64,000 bases of DNA from Hirschia litorea (GTDB lineage Bacteria; Pseudomonadota; Alphaproteobacteria; Caulobacterales; Hyphomonadaceae). Shown piece after piece: positions 43,369-52,593 of the stretch. The notes under the pieces are model-generated. The model saw only the letters and a program-made list of their open reading frames with translations. It ran no database searches and had not been told where the DNA came from. The stretch's first letter is position 1; every line of letters begins with the position of its first letter. A program made the position numbers and the translations under genes. The stretch covers positions 434,001 to 498,000 of the forward strand of contig NZ_JBHTBR010000005.1 in NCBI RefSeq assembly GCF_042665075.1. The letters are read 5' to 3'.

Positions 43369-43827
43369 ATGCATATTAAAATCGTCTGCGTTGGACGCAT
43401 GAAAGATAGCCCCGAGCGCGACATGGTGAATGATTATATTCAACGTGCTGCCAAAACTGGACGCGGCCTTGGTATCCGTTCTGTTGAAGAAATTGAGGTG
43501 GAAGCAGGTGGCGGCAAAACCAAAGAATCTGAACGCATTCTTGCACGAGTTGGAAACGCACGCTTAGTTCGATTAGATGAACGCGGCAAGGCGTTAAAGT
43601 CTATGGAATTTTCTAAAAAAATCGCCAATTGGCGCGATACAGGTGATGATGTCGCTTTCCTAATAGGCGGTGCAGATGGCCACGACAAATCCCTAACTCC
43701 AAAGGCCCCTGACGCGATTTCTTTTGGTGTGCAAACATGGCCCCACAAGCTTGTGCGCGTGATGATAGCTGAACAAATCTACCGCGCTTTATCTATCGAA
43801 GCTGGTTCTCCCTATCACCGCGAATAA
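43369..43827 (+). CDS. rlmH: 23S rRNA (pseudouridine1915-N3)-methyltransferase RlmH
   Basis: A 152-residue SPOUT methyltransferase. KIVCVGRMKDSPERDM opens the protein, FLIGGADGH holds the SAM-binding knot, and RVMIAEQIYRALSIEAGSPYHRE is the conserved C-terminus, here two parts of it. It methylates pseudouridine 1915 of 23S rRNA on the 70S ribosome. It follows rsfS and precedes the EnvC-like gene by 96 bases. Confidence 0.95.
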   Translation: MHIKIVCVGRMKDSPERDMVNDYIQRAAKTGRGLGIRSVEEIEVEAGGGKTKESERILARVGNARLVRLDERGKALKSMEFSKKIANWRDTGDDVAFLIGGADGHDKSLTPKAPDAISFGVQTWPHKLVRVMIAEQIYRALSIEAGSPYHRE

Positions 43828-43923
43828 AAATATTGCTTTTGTTATGCCAATAATACGCGAAACCATGTCAAACATATAGAATGTTCACCCTCGGTTAGCG
43901 AAGCTCTTTTTATAAGTTGGCAT

Positions 43924-45171
43924 ATGTTGTTTCGTTTTATTTTACCTTGTTCTCTTGCTCTCAGCGTCGCTTTCGCGCCGCCCATATGGGCACAAGATAA
44001 AAAAGCTGACAAAGATACATTTTCCATAAGTGACCTAGAGCGCGTTGAAGCAGAGCGTGATGAAGTGCTCAAACGGCTCAAAAAATTGGAAAAAAGCGGC
44101 AAAAAAGCTGATCGCGAACTCCAAGAAATTGACGATGATCTTGTTGCAGCAGCAGCCGATAGTCGTCGCCGTGAAGAATCTGCTATCAACGCACAGATGG
44201 CGCTAAATGACCTAGAAATACAGGAAATTGCTGCGCGCCAAGAGCTACTCAAAGACAAAGATACGCTCGCGGATGTATTGGCAACATTGATGAGTTTTGG
44301 CTCCAAACGGCCACCAGCTCTGACAACAAGCCCAGAGAACACGAGCGCAGCTATTCGTGCAGCGATCCTCATGGGAGACGTGGCCCCGAAACTCGCTGCG
44401 AAAGCAGAAGCGCTTGCCGAAGAACTCGATACACTCGCATCATTGCAAGCAAATATCCGCGCCGAGAAAGAAGAGCTCATCCGAGCTGAGCAGACTTTGC
44501 TAGCAAGACGCCAAGAAATTGAAGCATTGTATGAAGAAAAACGCTCAAAACGCATTGATTTAGCCAAAGCTACAGCCAGCCTAAAAGCGCAGAATAAAGC
44601 TTTGGCAGGCGAAGCTGACACGCTCCAAGCCCTTCTCTCCTCTATTGTTTCCAAAGCACCAACAACACCGAGCCTGAAGCCGCTCCCTCCTCGACGCTTT
44701 GCCAAACTTGCTCAAAAGCCAGTGGAAGCACCTAAAAAAAGCACCTCAAAATCCCGCCCCTCTCCCCCAGTTTTTGGATCAGGTTCACATATCCAGCGGC
44801 CAGCAATTGGGACGCTTGTGAGTGCATTTGGCAGCTCCAACACCAGTTCGGAAAAATCCAAGGGACAAACTTGGCAAACCAGAGCAGGCGCGCACATTGT
44901 TTCACCAAGAGATGGTCGTGTAGAATATGCTGGTATTTTCCGCAGTTATGGTCAAATATTGATTCTTGATTTAGGCGACAATTACATCATGGTACTCGCG
45001 GGACTGGATTCTATTTACGCAGAAGTGGGGCAATCTGTTTTAAGCGGTGAGCCCGTTGGCCGTATGTCAGACAACGCCAAACAAACGCCAGAATTATATA
45101 TTGAACTGCGCCATAATGGTGCTCCCATAGACCCAGAGACATTACTCGCAGACAATAAAACCAAACGTTAG
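43924..45171 (+). CDS. EnvC-like M23-domain cell-division factor (catalytically degenerate)
   Basis: A 415-residue periplasmic protein. A signal peptide (about 1-23, ending IWA) is followed by a long coiled coil (about 35-225), a Pro/Lys linker and a C-terminal LytM/M23 domain (about 285-410). The domain lacks the zinc ligands: where active enzymes have HxxxD and HxH, this one reads AGAHIVSPRDG and LYIELRHNG. EnvC-type proteins with this layout do not cut peptidoglycan themselves but activate amidases at the division site. CtpA follows 103 bases later, as in many alphaproteobacteria. An LdpF-like name would also fit. Confidence 0.88.
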   Translation: MLFRFILPCSLALSVAFAPPIWAQDKKADKDTFSISDLERVEAERDEVLKRLKKLEKSGKKADRELQEIDDDLVAAAADSRRREESAINAQMALNDLEIQEIAARQELLKDKDTLADVLATLMSFGSKRPPALTTSPENTSAAIRAAILMGDVAPKLAAKAEALAEELDTLASLQANIRAEKEELIRAEQTLLARRQEIEALYEEKRSKRIDLAKATASLKAQNKALAGEADTLQALLSSIVSKAPTTPSLKPLPPRRFAKLAQKPVEAPKKSTSKSRPSPPVFGSGSHIQRPAIGTLVSAFGSSNTSSEKSKGQTWQTRAGAHIVSPRDGRVEYAGIFRSYGQILILDLGDNYIMVLAGLDSIYAEVGQSVLSGEPVGRMSDNAKQTPELYIELRHNGAPIDPETLLADNKTKR

Positions 45172-45274
45172 GGAAAATCATCTGTGTGCAAAGCATGCTT
45201 GCACTAGATAAATTGAGGAAATCCCCTAAATTATATGAGAGTGCCATTTCAGCGACGAGCAGGTGCGAGAAAAG

Positions 45275-46606
45275 ATGGAGCGTGACTATATGCGATTAAG
45301 ATTTATCGGACCAGCACTTGCTGGCGTATTAGGCTTGAGCGCTTTTGTGTGGAATGCAGATAGCGCTCCTGAAACAAACCACGCTGATACGTATGCTCAA
45401 CTGGATCTTTTTGCTGAAATTCTTGCACGTGTGCAAACCGAATATGTTGAAGGTGTCGACGAAGCCGAAGTTATGGAAGCTTCAATTGATGGCATGCTCA
45501 CATCTTTGGATCCACATTCAAGCTATCTAAACCCTGAAGAATATCGCTCCATGCAGGTTCAAGCCTCTGGAGAATATGGCGGATTGGGTATTGAAATCAC
45601 ACAACAAGATGGCTTCATCCTCGTTGTTTCTCCGATGGATGACACGCCCGCTAGCCGGGCTGGCATTCAACCTGGTGACTATATCTCGGCAATCAATGGT
45701 GAACCTATAGTGGGCCAGCCAATGAATGACAGCCTAAAAGAAATGCGCGGCGCACCCGGCACAGATATTTCGCTCACAATCTTGCGTGAAGACAAAGAGC
45801 CCTTCGATGTCACGCTTACACGTGAGATCATCAAACAAAATTCCGTCACCTATCACGCCGAAGACACGATTGGTTATATTCGTATTTCCAGCTTTAATGA
45901 GAGAACCACAGATAGCTTAAACGATGCGATCACATCCTTAAAGCGTGACCTAGGGTCAAAAATGACAGGCCTCATCCTAGATTTACGTAACAATCCAGGC
46001 GGACTACTCAACCAAGCTGTTGGCGTATCCTCTGCCTTTCTTGATGGTGGAGAAGTTGTATCTACGCGTGGCCGCCAAGCCAATGATGTACAGCGCTATA
46101 ATGCTCGCCCAGGTGAGCGCCTACCAGACATGCCAATCGTCATACTGATAAATGGCGGCTCCGCTTCAGCAGCTGAAATTGTAGCTGGAGCGCTTCAAGA
46201 TCATAAACGCGCAACTGTTATGGGCGAAACCTCCTTTGGGAAAGGTTCTGTGCAATCGGTTATTCCGCTAGGCCCACAACGCGGCGCAATTCGCCTTACA
46301 ACATCACGTTATTACACTCCATCAAACGCATCTATTCAGGGGGCCGGTATTGATCCTGATATTGAGGTCGCACAATCACGCCTCACTGATGAAGAAATGG
46401 AACACATAGAAACGCGTCAGAAACGATATTCAGAGGCCAATTTGCGCAATGCTCTAGAAAACGACCAAGGCCGTGAACGTCGTCCACCTCATATTCCAGC
46501 CGACCAACCTCCCGCTGACTATGAGGGCGAAGATTACCAATTGGAACGCGCTCTTTCGTATTTACGGTCTACAGATTTTGCAACAGAGCTCGCCCACAAG
46601 GGATAG
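45275..46606 (+). CDS. Carboxy-terminal processing protease (S41 family, CtpA-like)
   Basis: A 443-residue protease. An N-terminal membrane/signal segment (about 6-25) leads to a PDZ domain (about 90-175, GGLGIEITQQDG) and the S41 catalytic domain. The Ser/Lys dyad is visible as GGSASAAEI and GETSFGKGSVQ. It cleaves periplasmic proteins from their C-terminus and in related bacteria controls peptidoglycan hydrolases, which fits its place beside the EnvC-like gene. ATG 45275 is used; 45290 and GTG 45263 are alternatives. A strong terminator follows. Confidence 0.93.
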   Translation: MERDYMRLRFIGPALAGVLGLSAFVWNADSAPETNHADTYAQLDLFAEILARVQTEYVEGVDEAEVMEASIDGMLTSLDPHSSYLNPEEYRSMQVQASGEYGGLGIEITQQDGFILVVSPMDDTPASRAGIQPGDYISAINGEPIVGQPMNDSLKEMRGAPGTDISLTILREDKEPFDVTLTREIIKQNSVTYHAEDTIGYIRISSFNERTTDSLNDAITSLKRDLGSKMTGLILDLRNNPGGLLNQAVGVSSAFLDGGEVVSTRGRQANDVQRYNARPGERLPDMPIVILINGGSASAAEIVAGALQDHKRATVMGETSFGKGSVQSVIPLGPQRGAIRLTTSRYYTPSNASIQGAGIDPDIEVAQSRLTDEEMEHIETRQKRYSEANLRNALENDQGRERRPPHIPADQPPADYEGEDYQLERALSYLRSTDFATELAHKG

Positions 46607-46629
46607 AACACAGCAAATGTAGAAATTCT

Positions 46630-46672
46630 AAGGTCTGCTGGGCAATTTCTACCCGGCAGACCTTTATTGTTT
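46630..46672 (+). terminator. Terminator after the CtpA-like gene
   Basis: AAGGTCTGCTGGG pairs with CCCGGCAGACCTT (one G-T wobble) around a 9-base loop, followed by TATTGTTT. Confidence 0.9.
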
Positions 46673-46783
46673 CCAACTTGTTAACCGCGTTTAACCGATA
46701 ATAGAGACAAAGTTTCTTTCCTATAAACGTTTGCTCCGAGACCACAGCTGGGCCGACAGGAATTTCAACGGATTACGCAAGTC

Positions 46784-48043
46784 ATGTCTTCGACTCTAAA
46801 ACACAACACATCCCCGCTAAACACCGGCCTCAAGCATGCCGCCTTGGGCTTAACATCTATAGGGATTGTGTTTGGGTTGAGTGCCGCATTCGTGCAGCTA
46901 ACAGGCAATGAAGATGCAGGCAGCCCCCAAGCTAGTGTTGGCTTGTTTGCAGAGCGTGCAGGTCCGGCACCAGCATTAAAATCTCGACTGGACGAGCCAC
47001 CTCTTATACATGAAGTGCCTTCAGAGCATGGCACACAAACGGCCTCCCACACGGAAGATGATGAACCGAGCTTGCCCGTTTCATATCCGGCGGAAGGAGC
47101 CACAGCGCAGGCAGAGATAGCTAGCACTGGTGATGGCAGCGATATTCGTATCACCCGCCTCGCTCCTGAAGTGGCACCTGAACCCGAAGCTGAAAAAGAA
47201 CGCATCCCGCTTACGAGGGCACCCGTCAGTGGACTATATGAAAACGGTGCTGTTGGACGGCTACCGAAAATTGCCGATGATGGACGCCGCCCTGCAGAAG
47301 TTTATGCGCGTCCACACACACCAACCGGCAAGCCTCAAATTGCGCTTATCGTAGGTGGTCTTGGCATTAAGCGAAGCCTTACAATGCAAGCCATTAGTGA
47401 TCTGCCACCCGAAGTTACTCTCTCTTTTGTACCCTATTCTGCAGACCTTCAAACATGGGTAAATCGTGCACGCGCAGCCGGCCATGAAGTATTGCTAGAA
47501 ATGCCTATGGAGCCTTACGATTATCCAAATGTGGATACCGGCCCAGACACATTGCTAACAACGCTCTCAGCAGAAGAAAATGAAAGACGCCTCAAAGTTG
47601 TTCTAGGACAAACCACAGGGTATTTTGGTGTAATCAACTATCAAGGCGCAAGACTGGCCACCGAATCACGCGTCTTAAAGCCTATAATGGAAGAGCTTAA
47701 CCGTCGTGGATTGGCGCTTATATATGATGGTGCCGCAAATCGTTCCGTCTTTCCTTCAATTGCTGAAGAGATTGATATGAATTTTGCTGAAGCTGATAGG
47801 ATTGTTGACACTGTCCCTTCCGCTGATGCCATCGACAGAAATCTTCTTCACCTTGAAGCACTCGCACTGCAGAATAATTCAGCTTTAGGTGTTGGTTTTG
47901 CCTTCCCTGTCACTGTCGATCAATTTAAACAATGGTCCGAAACCATAGACTCAGACGTCTATGAACTCGTACCTGCCTCGGTTGCGGCTGGTATTAACAC
48001 AGCAAGACCAGAAGGCAGCGGCGATGACACAGGGAACGAATAA
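46784..48043 (+). CDS. Divergent polysaccharide deacetylase (DUF610/YibQ-like)
   Basis: A 419-residue protein. A membrane or signal segment lies near 20-40, then a low-complexity Pro/Glu-rich stretch to about 170, and the divergent deacetylase domain (about 185-400): IALIVGGLGIKRSLT, PPEVTLSFVPYSAD, GHEVLLEMPMEPYDYPN and LGVGFAFPVTVDQF. The fold is NodB-like but function is unproven. In alphaproteobacteria the gene commonly sits between ctpA and rppH, as here. Its last 20 bases overlap the rppH start. Confidence 0.87.
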   Translation: MSSTLKHNTSPLNTGLKHAALGLTSIGIVFGLSAAFVQLTGNEDAGSPQASVGLFAERAGPAPALKSRLDEPPLIHEVPSEHGTQTASHTEDDEPSLPVSYPAEGATAQAEIASTGDGSDIRITRLAPEVAPEPEAEKERIPLTRAPVSGLYENGAVGRLPKIADDGRRPAEVYARPHTPTGKPQIALIVGGLGIKRSLTMQAISDLPPEVTLSFVPYSADLQTWVNRARAAGHEVLLEMPMEPYDYPNVDTGPDTLLTTLSAEENERRLKVVLGQTTGYFGVINYQGARLATESRVLKPIMEELNRRGLALIYDGAANRSVFPSIAEEIDMNFAEADRIVDTVPSADAIDRNLLHLEALALQNNSALGVGFAFPVTVDQFKQWSETIDSDVYELVPASVAAGINTARPEGSGDDTGNE

Positions 48044-48530
48044 CCCACTCCAAGGTAACCGGGATCCAGACCTCTACCGGCCTAATGCGGGCTTGGCTGT
48101 ATTTTCTCAAAAAGGGCATGTATTTGTCGGCCGTCGCGCCGGCTCTTCTGGCCAATATCAATGGCAACTGCCCCAAGGCGGCATTGATAAAGGTGAGGAT
48201 GTGCTCAAAGGCGCATACAGAGAATTGGAAGAAGAGACAGGCATCGCCAAAGACAAAGTCGAGCTTTTGGAACAGTTAGACCCTTGGCTTTATTACGACT
48301 TCCCTGAGGATGTAAAAAAACGTTTAGCTGGCCCCTTTTCTGGACAGAAACAGAAATGGTTCGCGTTCCGATTCAAAGGATTGGAAAGTGATATTAAGTT
48401 GGATTTGCACACGCCAGAATTTGATGCGTGGAAGTGGGTTTCCCTGCATGAAGTCCCAGAACTGATCGTGCCATTCAAGCGAGATATATACACATTTATT
48501 GCAGATAAATTTGCGCATTGGACGAATTAG
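48024..48530 (+). CDS. rppH: RNA pyrophosphohydrolase RppH
   Basis: A 168-residue Nudix hydrolase. YRPNAGLAVFSQKGHVFVGRR opens the fold, and the Nudix box GGIDKGEDVLKGAYRELEEE fits the Gx5Ex7REUxEExGU pattern (with TGI after it). It removes pyrophosphate from the 5' end of mRNA and so starts decay. ATG 48024 lies 20 bases inside the preceding gene; the longer frame from 47961 is not supported. Confidence 0.94.
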   Translation: MTQGTNNPLQGNRDPDLYRPNAGLAVFSQKGHVFVGRRAGSSGQYQWQLPQGGIDKGEDVLKGAYRELEEETGIAKDKVELLEQLDPWLYYDFPEDVKKRLAGPFSGQKQKWFAFRFKGLESDIKLDLHTPEFDAWKWVSLHEVPELIVPFKRDIYTFIADKFAHWTN

Positions 48531-48608
48531 ACAGAGTGTTTAGTTAACTCATTAACCATTTTCACCCACTCTAAGTCTTAACAAAAAAGAGTATGAGTTG
48601 AGGTGGTT

Positions 48609-49457
48609 ATGGGAAAATCCATTCTGTTTTTACACGGATTGGGCGGCAGCGGCGATGATTGGGATCAAGTGATCCCTCTCTTTGAAGCTTGCGGTTGGCG
48701 GTGTGAAGCACCAACTCTTTTCCAGCACCTTCGTACCCGTCAAACTCCACCTGAAGCCCTCGACAATTTGGGCTTCAATGACTGGATAAAAGCGAGCGCG
48801 GCTTATGCAGAACACCTTACCAATGAAGAAGGCGAAAAGCCTCTCGTTATTGGTCACTGCATTGGTGGTCTTGTTGCTCAAAAACTCGTTGAATACGGTG
48901 ATGTATCTGGCGGCGTGTTCATCAGCCCTACACCCGATGCAGCCAGCCACATCACAGGAAGAAAACTCTCTAAATCCTTGAACTTCTCTGCTTTCCTTTT
49001 GACCATGAGAGCTAACAACTCTCCTTTAAGGTCAGTTGGTTTAGGCTGGGGCATGTTAAACAATGTAGCTTCACATGAGCGTGCAGCTATCATAGAGAAC
49101 ATGCGATATGAATCCTCCCGCCTATCTTCCGAATTAGCAAACCCGCTCTCAATACCGGGACAAACGAGCCGCGTGACCACGCAAGAAGTAAATGTCCCGA
49201 CTATGACAATCACATGCGGAAAAGACCGCGCAATTTCCAAAAGCACCGTGCAACTCACTGCTGCCAATTGGACAAAAGCAAAAACAGTAGGCTTATCTCT
49301 CACCTTCCCGAATATAGGTCATTGGCCCTTCAAAGAAGTCGGCTCTGAAACGATGTTTAGTAGTGTATTAGAATGGGCTAATACAGTTGAATGCATCAAA
49401 ACACGCCCCGCCATGCCGCGCAAAACAGCAAAAATAATATCTCTATCAGCCGCTTAG
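48609..49457 (+). CDS. Alpha/beta hydrolase with cysteine nucleophile
   Basis: A 282-residue alpha/beta hydrolase. ILFLHGLGGSGDDWD holds the oxyanion HG motif, and the nucleophile elbow reads GHCIGG, with Cys84 in place of the usual serine. A late Asp (GKDRAIS) and His (NIGHWPF) fit the rest of a triad. Cys elbows occur in dienelactone hydrolases, which use this residue. The substrate is unknown. A GAGGTGG ribosome-binding site precedes ATG 48609; a GTG at 48603 would add two residues. It stands alone between rppH and the convergent atp operon. Confidence 0.82.
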   Translation: MGKSILFLHGLGGSGDDWDQVIPLFEACGWRCEAPTLFQHLRTRQTPPEALDNLGFNDWIKASAAYAEHLTNEEGEKPLVIGHCIGGLVAQKLVEYGDVSGGVFISPTPDAASHITGRKLSKSLNFSAFLLTMRANNSPLRSVGLGWGMLNNVASHERAAIIENMRYESSRLSSELANPLSIPGQTSRVTTQEVNVPTMTITCGKDRAISKSTVQLTAANWTKAKTVGLSLTFPNIGHWPFKEVGSETMFSSVLEWANTVECIKTRPAMPRKTAKIISLSAA

Positions 49458-49556
49458 ATAAGTAAAAGCGCCCTCTTCCCCCAACCAGATGCATAATATG
49501 AGCAGATAGACACCGCTGCTGGTATTATGCACTCATTTATCACAATTCGCCCAAGC

Positions 49557-49592
49557 ACAAAAAAACCGACAAGCTCAATGCTTATCGGTTTA
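49557..49592 (-). terminator. Terminator of the atp operon
   Basis: On the minus strand AAACCGATAAGC pairs with GCTTGTCGGTTT (one mismatch) around a 5-base loop, followed by a run of T. It lies about 27 bases after atpC. Confidence 0.85.
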
Positions 49593-49618
49593 TCGTCTTG
49601 TAGATTATATTCTGAAAC

Positions 49619-50017
49619 TTAGGCCGCTGATGCGATCAATGCCTCAAGATATGAAATTGTTTCTATGAGACGTACTTTAGCATCATCTTCATCCGCAGAT
49701 TCCAACTCAAGCTTTGCAGATGCTAATGCTGCCTCAGATTTTGTCGCGTCAAAATCAATGAGGTCTATCGCTTCTTCAGCAAGGATAGTCAGACCTTGAG
49801 GCGTTACGTCCGCAAAACCTGACCGTACGAACAGACGTGTGCGCTTGTCGCCTTCAAACACAACCACAACACCCGCTTTCAATGTTGCCATGAAAGGTGC
49901 GTGGCCCGGCAATACACCGAACTGGCCCTCAGAACCTGGTGCATCGACTTGGTCGACTTCGCCAGCGAAAAGTTCGCGCTCAGGCGATACGAGAGAAAAG
50001 TGTAGTTTGTCGCTCAT
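49619..50017 (-). CDS. atpC: F1 ATP synthase subunit epsilon
   Basis: A 132-residue epsilon subunit. The N-terminal beta sandwich (about 1-85) contains LHFSLVSPERELFAGEVDQV and GSEGQFGVLPGHAPFMA; the C-terminal helical part is short. It is part of the central stalk and can inhibit ATP hydrolysis. Its start overlaps the end of the small cysteine protein by 4 bases (ATGA), and it ends the operon. Confidence 0.95.
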   Translation of the reverse strand: MSDKLHFSLVSPERELFAGEVDQVDAPGSEGQFGVLPGHAPFMATLKAGVVVVFEGDKRTRLFVRSGFADVTPQGLTILAEEAIDLIDFDATKSEAALASAKLELESADEDDAKVRLIETISYLEALIASAA

Positions 50018-50220
50018 TCCTGAACTCCGGTGTCCAAATTCTTATCAACCAAAGGATCAAAAAGCTGGGTAGCTTTTTCGAATTTGTCGCGGCAACCCGT
50101 GTTGCAAAACCCGACAACTTCTCCCCTGTAAAGTGTCAACGCATCCGCGCTGACTGGTTCGCCCGACCAAGGACATATGCTATTCACACAATCCTTTATG
50201 TCGAGCGATCCGTTTTTCAT
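50014..50220 (-). CDS. Small YHS-like cysteine protein in the atp operon
   Basis: A 68-residue protein inserted between atpD and atpC. Four cysteines are visible: Cys11 and Cys16 in DCVNSICPWSGEPV, and Cys39/Cys43 in VVGFCNTGCRDKF. CPxSGxPV followed by a FCxxxCxxxF block is the YHS-domain pattern, which usually binds a metal. It is coupled to atpC by a 4-base overlap and follows atpD by 8 bases, so it is expressed with the ATP synthase. The family function is unknown; it may handle a metal or redox signal, which is inference. Confidence 0.78.
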   Translation of the reverse strand: MKNGSLDIKDCVNSICPWSGEPVSADALTLYRGEVVGFCNTGCRDKFEKATQLFDPLVDKNLDTGVQE

Positions 50221-50228
50221 CTCAGCCC

Positions 50229-51656
50229 TTAAGCAGCGTCAGCTGCCATTTTTTGAGCTTTTTCAACAACGTCTTTAATGCCACCACACATGAGGAATGC
50301 CTGCTCAGGCAAGTCATCATATTTACCAGCAATGATGTCACGGAAACTTTCCACTGTTTCTTTAAGATCAACCAACACACCTGGTGTGTTTGTAAAGATC
50401 TCAGCAACGTGGAATGGCTGTGACAAGAAACGCTCAACTTTACGCGCACGGGCAACGGTCATTTTGTCATCTTCTGACAACTCATCCATACCCAAGATCG
50501 CGATAATGTCTTGAAGTTCTTTATATTTCTGAAGGATTGACTGAACGTCACGTGCGACTTGGTAGTGCTCTTCACCTACAACGTCTCCAGATAGGATACG
50601 TGATGTTGAGTCTAGCGGGTCCACAGCTGGGTAAATACCCTTCTCTGAAATCGCACGGTTAAGAACTGTTGTCGCATCCAAGTGAGCAAATGATGTGGCT
50701 GGCGCAGGGTCAGTCAAGTCATCCGCAGGAACGTAGATCGCTTGCACAGAGGTAATAGAACCTTTGTGTGTTGATGTAATACGCTCTTGAAGTCCACCCA
50801 TGTCTGTCGCAAGTGTTGGCTGGTAACCCACAGCAGATGGGATACGACCAAGAAGCGCAGACACCTCAGAACCAGCTTGCGTGAAGCGGAAGATGTTGTC
50901 CACGAAGAACAGAACGTCTTTACCTTCTTCATCACGGAAATACTCAGCTTGGGCAAGACCCGTCAAAGCAACACGTGCACGTGCACCTGGAGGCTCGTTC
51001 ATCTGACCGTAAACAAGCGTCGCACGAGAGTCGCCGCCGCCGCCCTCAACGTTCACTTTAGATTCGATCATCTCCCAGTAAAGGTCGTTACCTTCACGCG
51101 TACGCTCACCCACACCAGCGAACACAGAGTATCCACCATATGCTTTCGCGATGTTGTTGATCAATTCCATGATAAGAACTGTTTTACCCACACCGGCACC
51201 ACCGAAGAGACCGATTTTACCACCTTTTGCGTATGGACAAAGAAGGTCGATAACCTTGATACCTGTCGCCAAAACTTCTGACTCTGGGTTTTGGTCTACA
51301 AAATCAGGTGCATCCGCGTGAATTGGACGACGTTCAGCAGTAGCGATTTCGCCTGCTTCATCAATCGGCTCACCGATAACGTTCATGATGCGGCCCAGCG
51401 TAGCAGGACCAACAGGAACCATGATTGGTGCGCCTGTGTCTTCTACAGGGTGACCACGTGTTAGTCCCTCAGTCGCGTCCATCGCGATTGTACGAACAGT
51501 GTTTTCACCTAGGTGCTGAGCAACTTCGAGAACAAGCTTGTTGCCGTTGTTGTCAGTCACAAGTGCGTTCAGGATGTCTGGAAGTGTGCCGTCGAACTCG
51601 ACGTCTACAACGGCTCCAATAACCTGACTGATCTTTCCTTTGGCTGTCGTCGCCAT
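50229..51656 (-). CDS. atpD: F1 ATP synthase subunit beta
   Basis: A 475-residue catalytic beta subunit. GGAGVGKTVLIMELINN is the Walker A loop, GERTREGNDLYWEM the catalytic Glu region, and ALTGLAQAEYFRDEEGKDVLFFVDNIFR the Walker B region, shown in part. It makes ATP with alpha in the F1 head. It follows atpG and precedes the small YHS-like protein. Confidence 0.98.
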   Translation of the reverse strand: MATTAKGKISQVIGAVVDVEFDGTLPDILNALVTDNNGNKLVLEVAQHLGENTVRTIAMDATEGLTRGHPVEDTGAPIMVPVGPATLGRIMNVIGEPIDEAGEIATAERRPIHADAPDFVDQNPESEVLATGIKVIDLLCPYAKGGKIGLFGGAGVGKTVLIMELINNIAKAYGGYSVFAGVGERTREGNDLYWEMIESKVNVEGGGGDSRATLVYGQMNEPPGARARVALTGLAQAEYFRDEEGKDVLFFVDNIFRFTQAGSEVSALLGRIPSAVGYQPTLATDMGGLQERITSTHKGSITSVQAIYVPADDLTDPAPATSFAHLDATTVLNRAISEKGIYPAVDPLDSTSRILSGDVVGEEHYQVARDVQSILQKYKELQDIIAILGMDELSEDDKMTVARARKVERFLSQPFHVAEIFTNTPGVLVDLKETVESFRDIIAGKYDDLPEQAFLMCGGIKDVVEKAQKMAADAA

Positions 51657-51677
51657 AGTCTTTGCTCCCGGTCGGTC

Positions 51678-52559
51678 CTACAGCGCTTCCGCGCCGGAGA
51701 TGATTTCTGTAAGTTCTGTTGTGATCTGCGCCTGACGGGCGCGGTTATATGTCAAGTTCAAGCTATCGATCATTTCGCCAGCATTACGTGTGGCGTTGTC
51801 CATAGCTGTCATACGAGCACCTTGCTCACCAGCTGAACTTTCAAGAAGTGCTGATAAGATTTGAGTGTTCACATAACGTGGCAATAGTGCCTCAAGAATC
51901 TCTGTTTCATTTGGCTCATACAGGTATGTTGCCCCTTTAAGATCCACTTTTGGTGCATCTTCTGGTGCAACAGCTGGAATAAGCTGCTGAACAACAGGCT
52001 TCTGGGTCAACACGTTTTTAAACTCTGCATAGATAAAGGAGCAGACATCAAACGCGCCATCGTCATACATGCCAGTGATCGTGCGGCCGATCTTTGCGGC
52101 GACTTCACCGTTCAGTTCTTTTTCACCGCGCAAATCAATGTGATCAACAATTATAGAACCAAATTCACGCTTAAGAACGTCATTACCCTTCTTACCAATA
52201 GTAAGAACTTTCACATCCTTACCATCAGCTTGAAGCGATAATACTTTCTTGCGCGCCAATTTAGCGACATTCCCGTTAAAACCGCCACACAATCCACGTT
52301 CTGCTGTCAAAACGACAACAAGCTGTGTTTGGTCGCTGCCGGTGCCGGCGAGAAGACGGGGACCGCCCTCACCTACACCAACGGAATCGGCCAAATTACC
52401 GATAACCGCAGCCATACGCTGTGCATATGGACGTGAAGCTTCAGCCGCTTGTTGCGCCCGTTTCAGCTTCGCTGCGGCCACCATTTGCATGGCCTTCGTG
52501 ATTTTCTGCGTTGACTTCACGCTCGCTATGCGACCGCGAAGATCTTTCAAGCTGGCCAT
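51678..52559 (-). CDS. atpG: F1 ATP synthase subunit gamma
   Basis: A 293-residue gamma subunit. The N-terminal helix (SLKDLRGRIASVKSTQKITK) and the C-terminal helix (ARMTAMDNATRNAGEMID, LTYNRARQAQITTEL) form the rotor shaft. VVLTAERGLCGGFNGN is the conserved central block. It couples proton flow to catalysis. Confidence 0.97.
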   Translation of the reverse strand: MASLKDLRGRIASVKSTQKITKAMQMVAAAKLKRAQQAAEASRPYAQRMAAVIGNLADSVGVGEGGPRLLAGTGSDQTQLVVVLTAERGLCGGFNGNVAKLARKKVLSLQADGKDVKVLTIGKKGNDVLKREFGSIIVDHIDLRGEKELNGEVAAKIGRTITGMYDDGAFDVCSFIYAEFKNVLTQKPVVQQLIPAVAPEDAPKVDLKGATYLYEPNETEILEALLPRYVNTQILSALLESSAGEQGARMTAMDNATRNAGEMIDSLNLTYNRARQAQITTELTEIISGAEAL

Positions 52560-52593
52560 TTATCAGCCTCTCAACTGTTTGCCTGATCTACGT

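Noticed and set aside
43842..44705. A 287-codon minus-strand frame opposite the EnvC-like gene
   Set aside because: It is Ser/Ala-rich, matches no family, and lies opposite a clear coiled-coil/LytM coding sequence.
46681..46696. Two TTAACC repeats upstream of the polysaccharide deacetylase, like a CtrA site
   Set aside because: The TTAA cores are separated by 6, not 7 bases, so it is not an exact CtrA box.
48544..48557. TTAACTCATTAACC upstream of the alpha/beta hydrolase
   Set aside because: Spacing is 4 bases between TTAA cores; does not fit the CtrA consensus.
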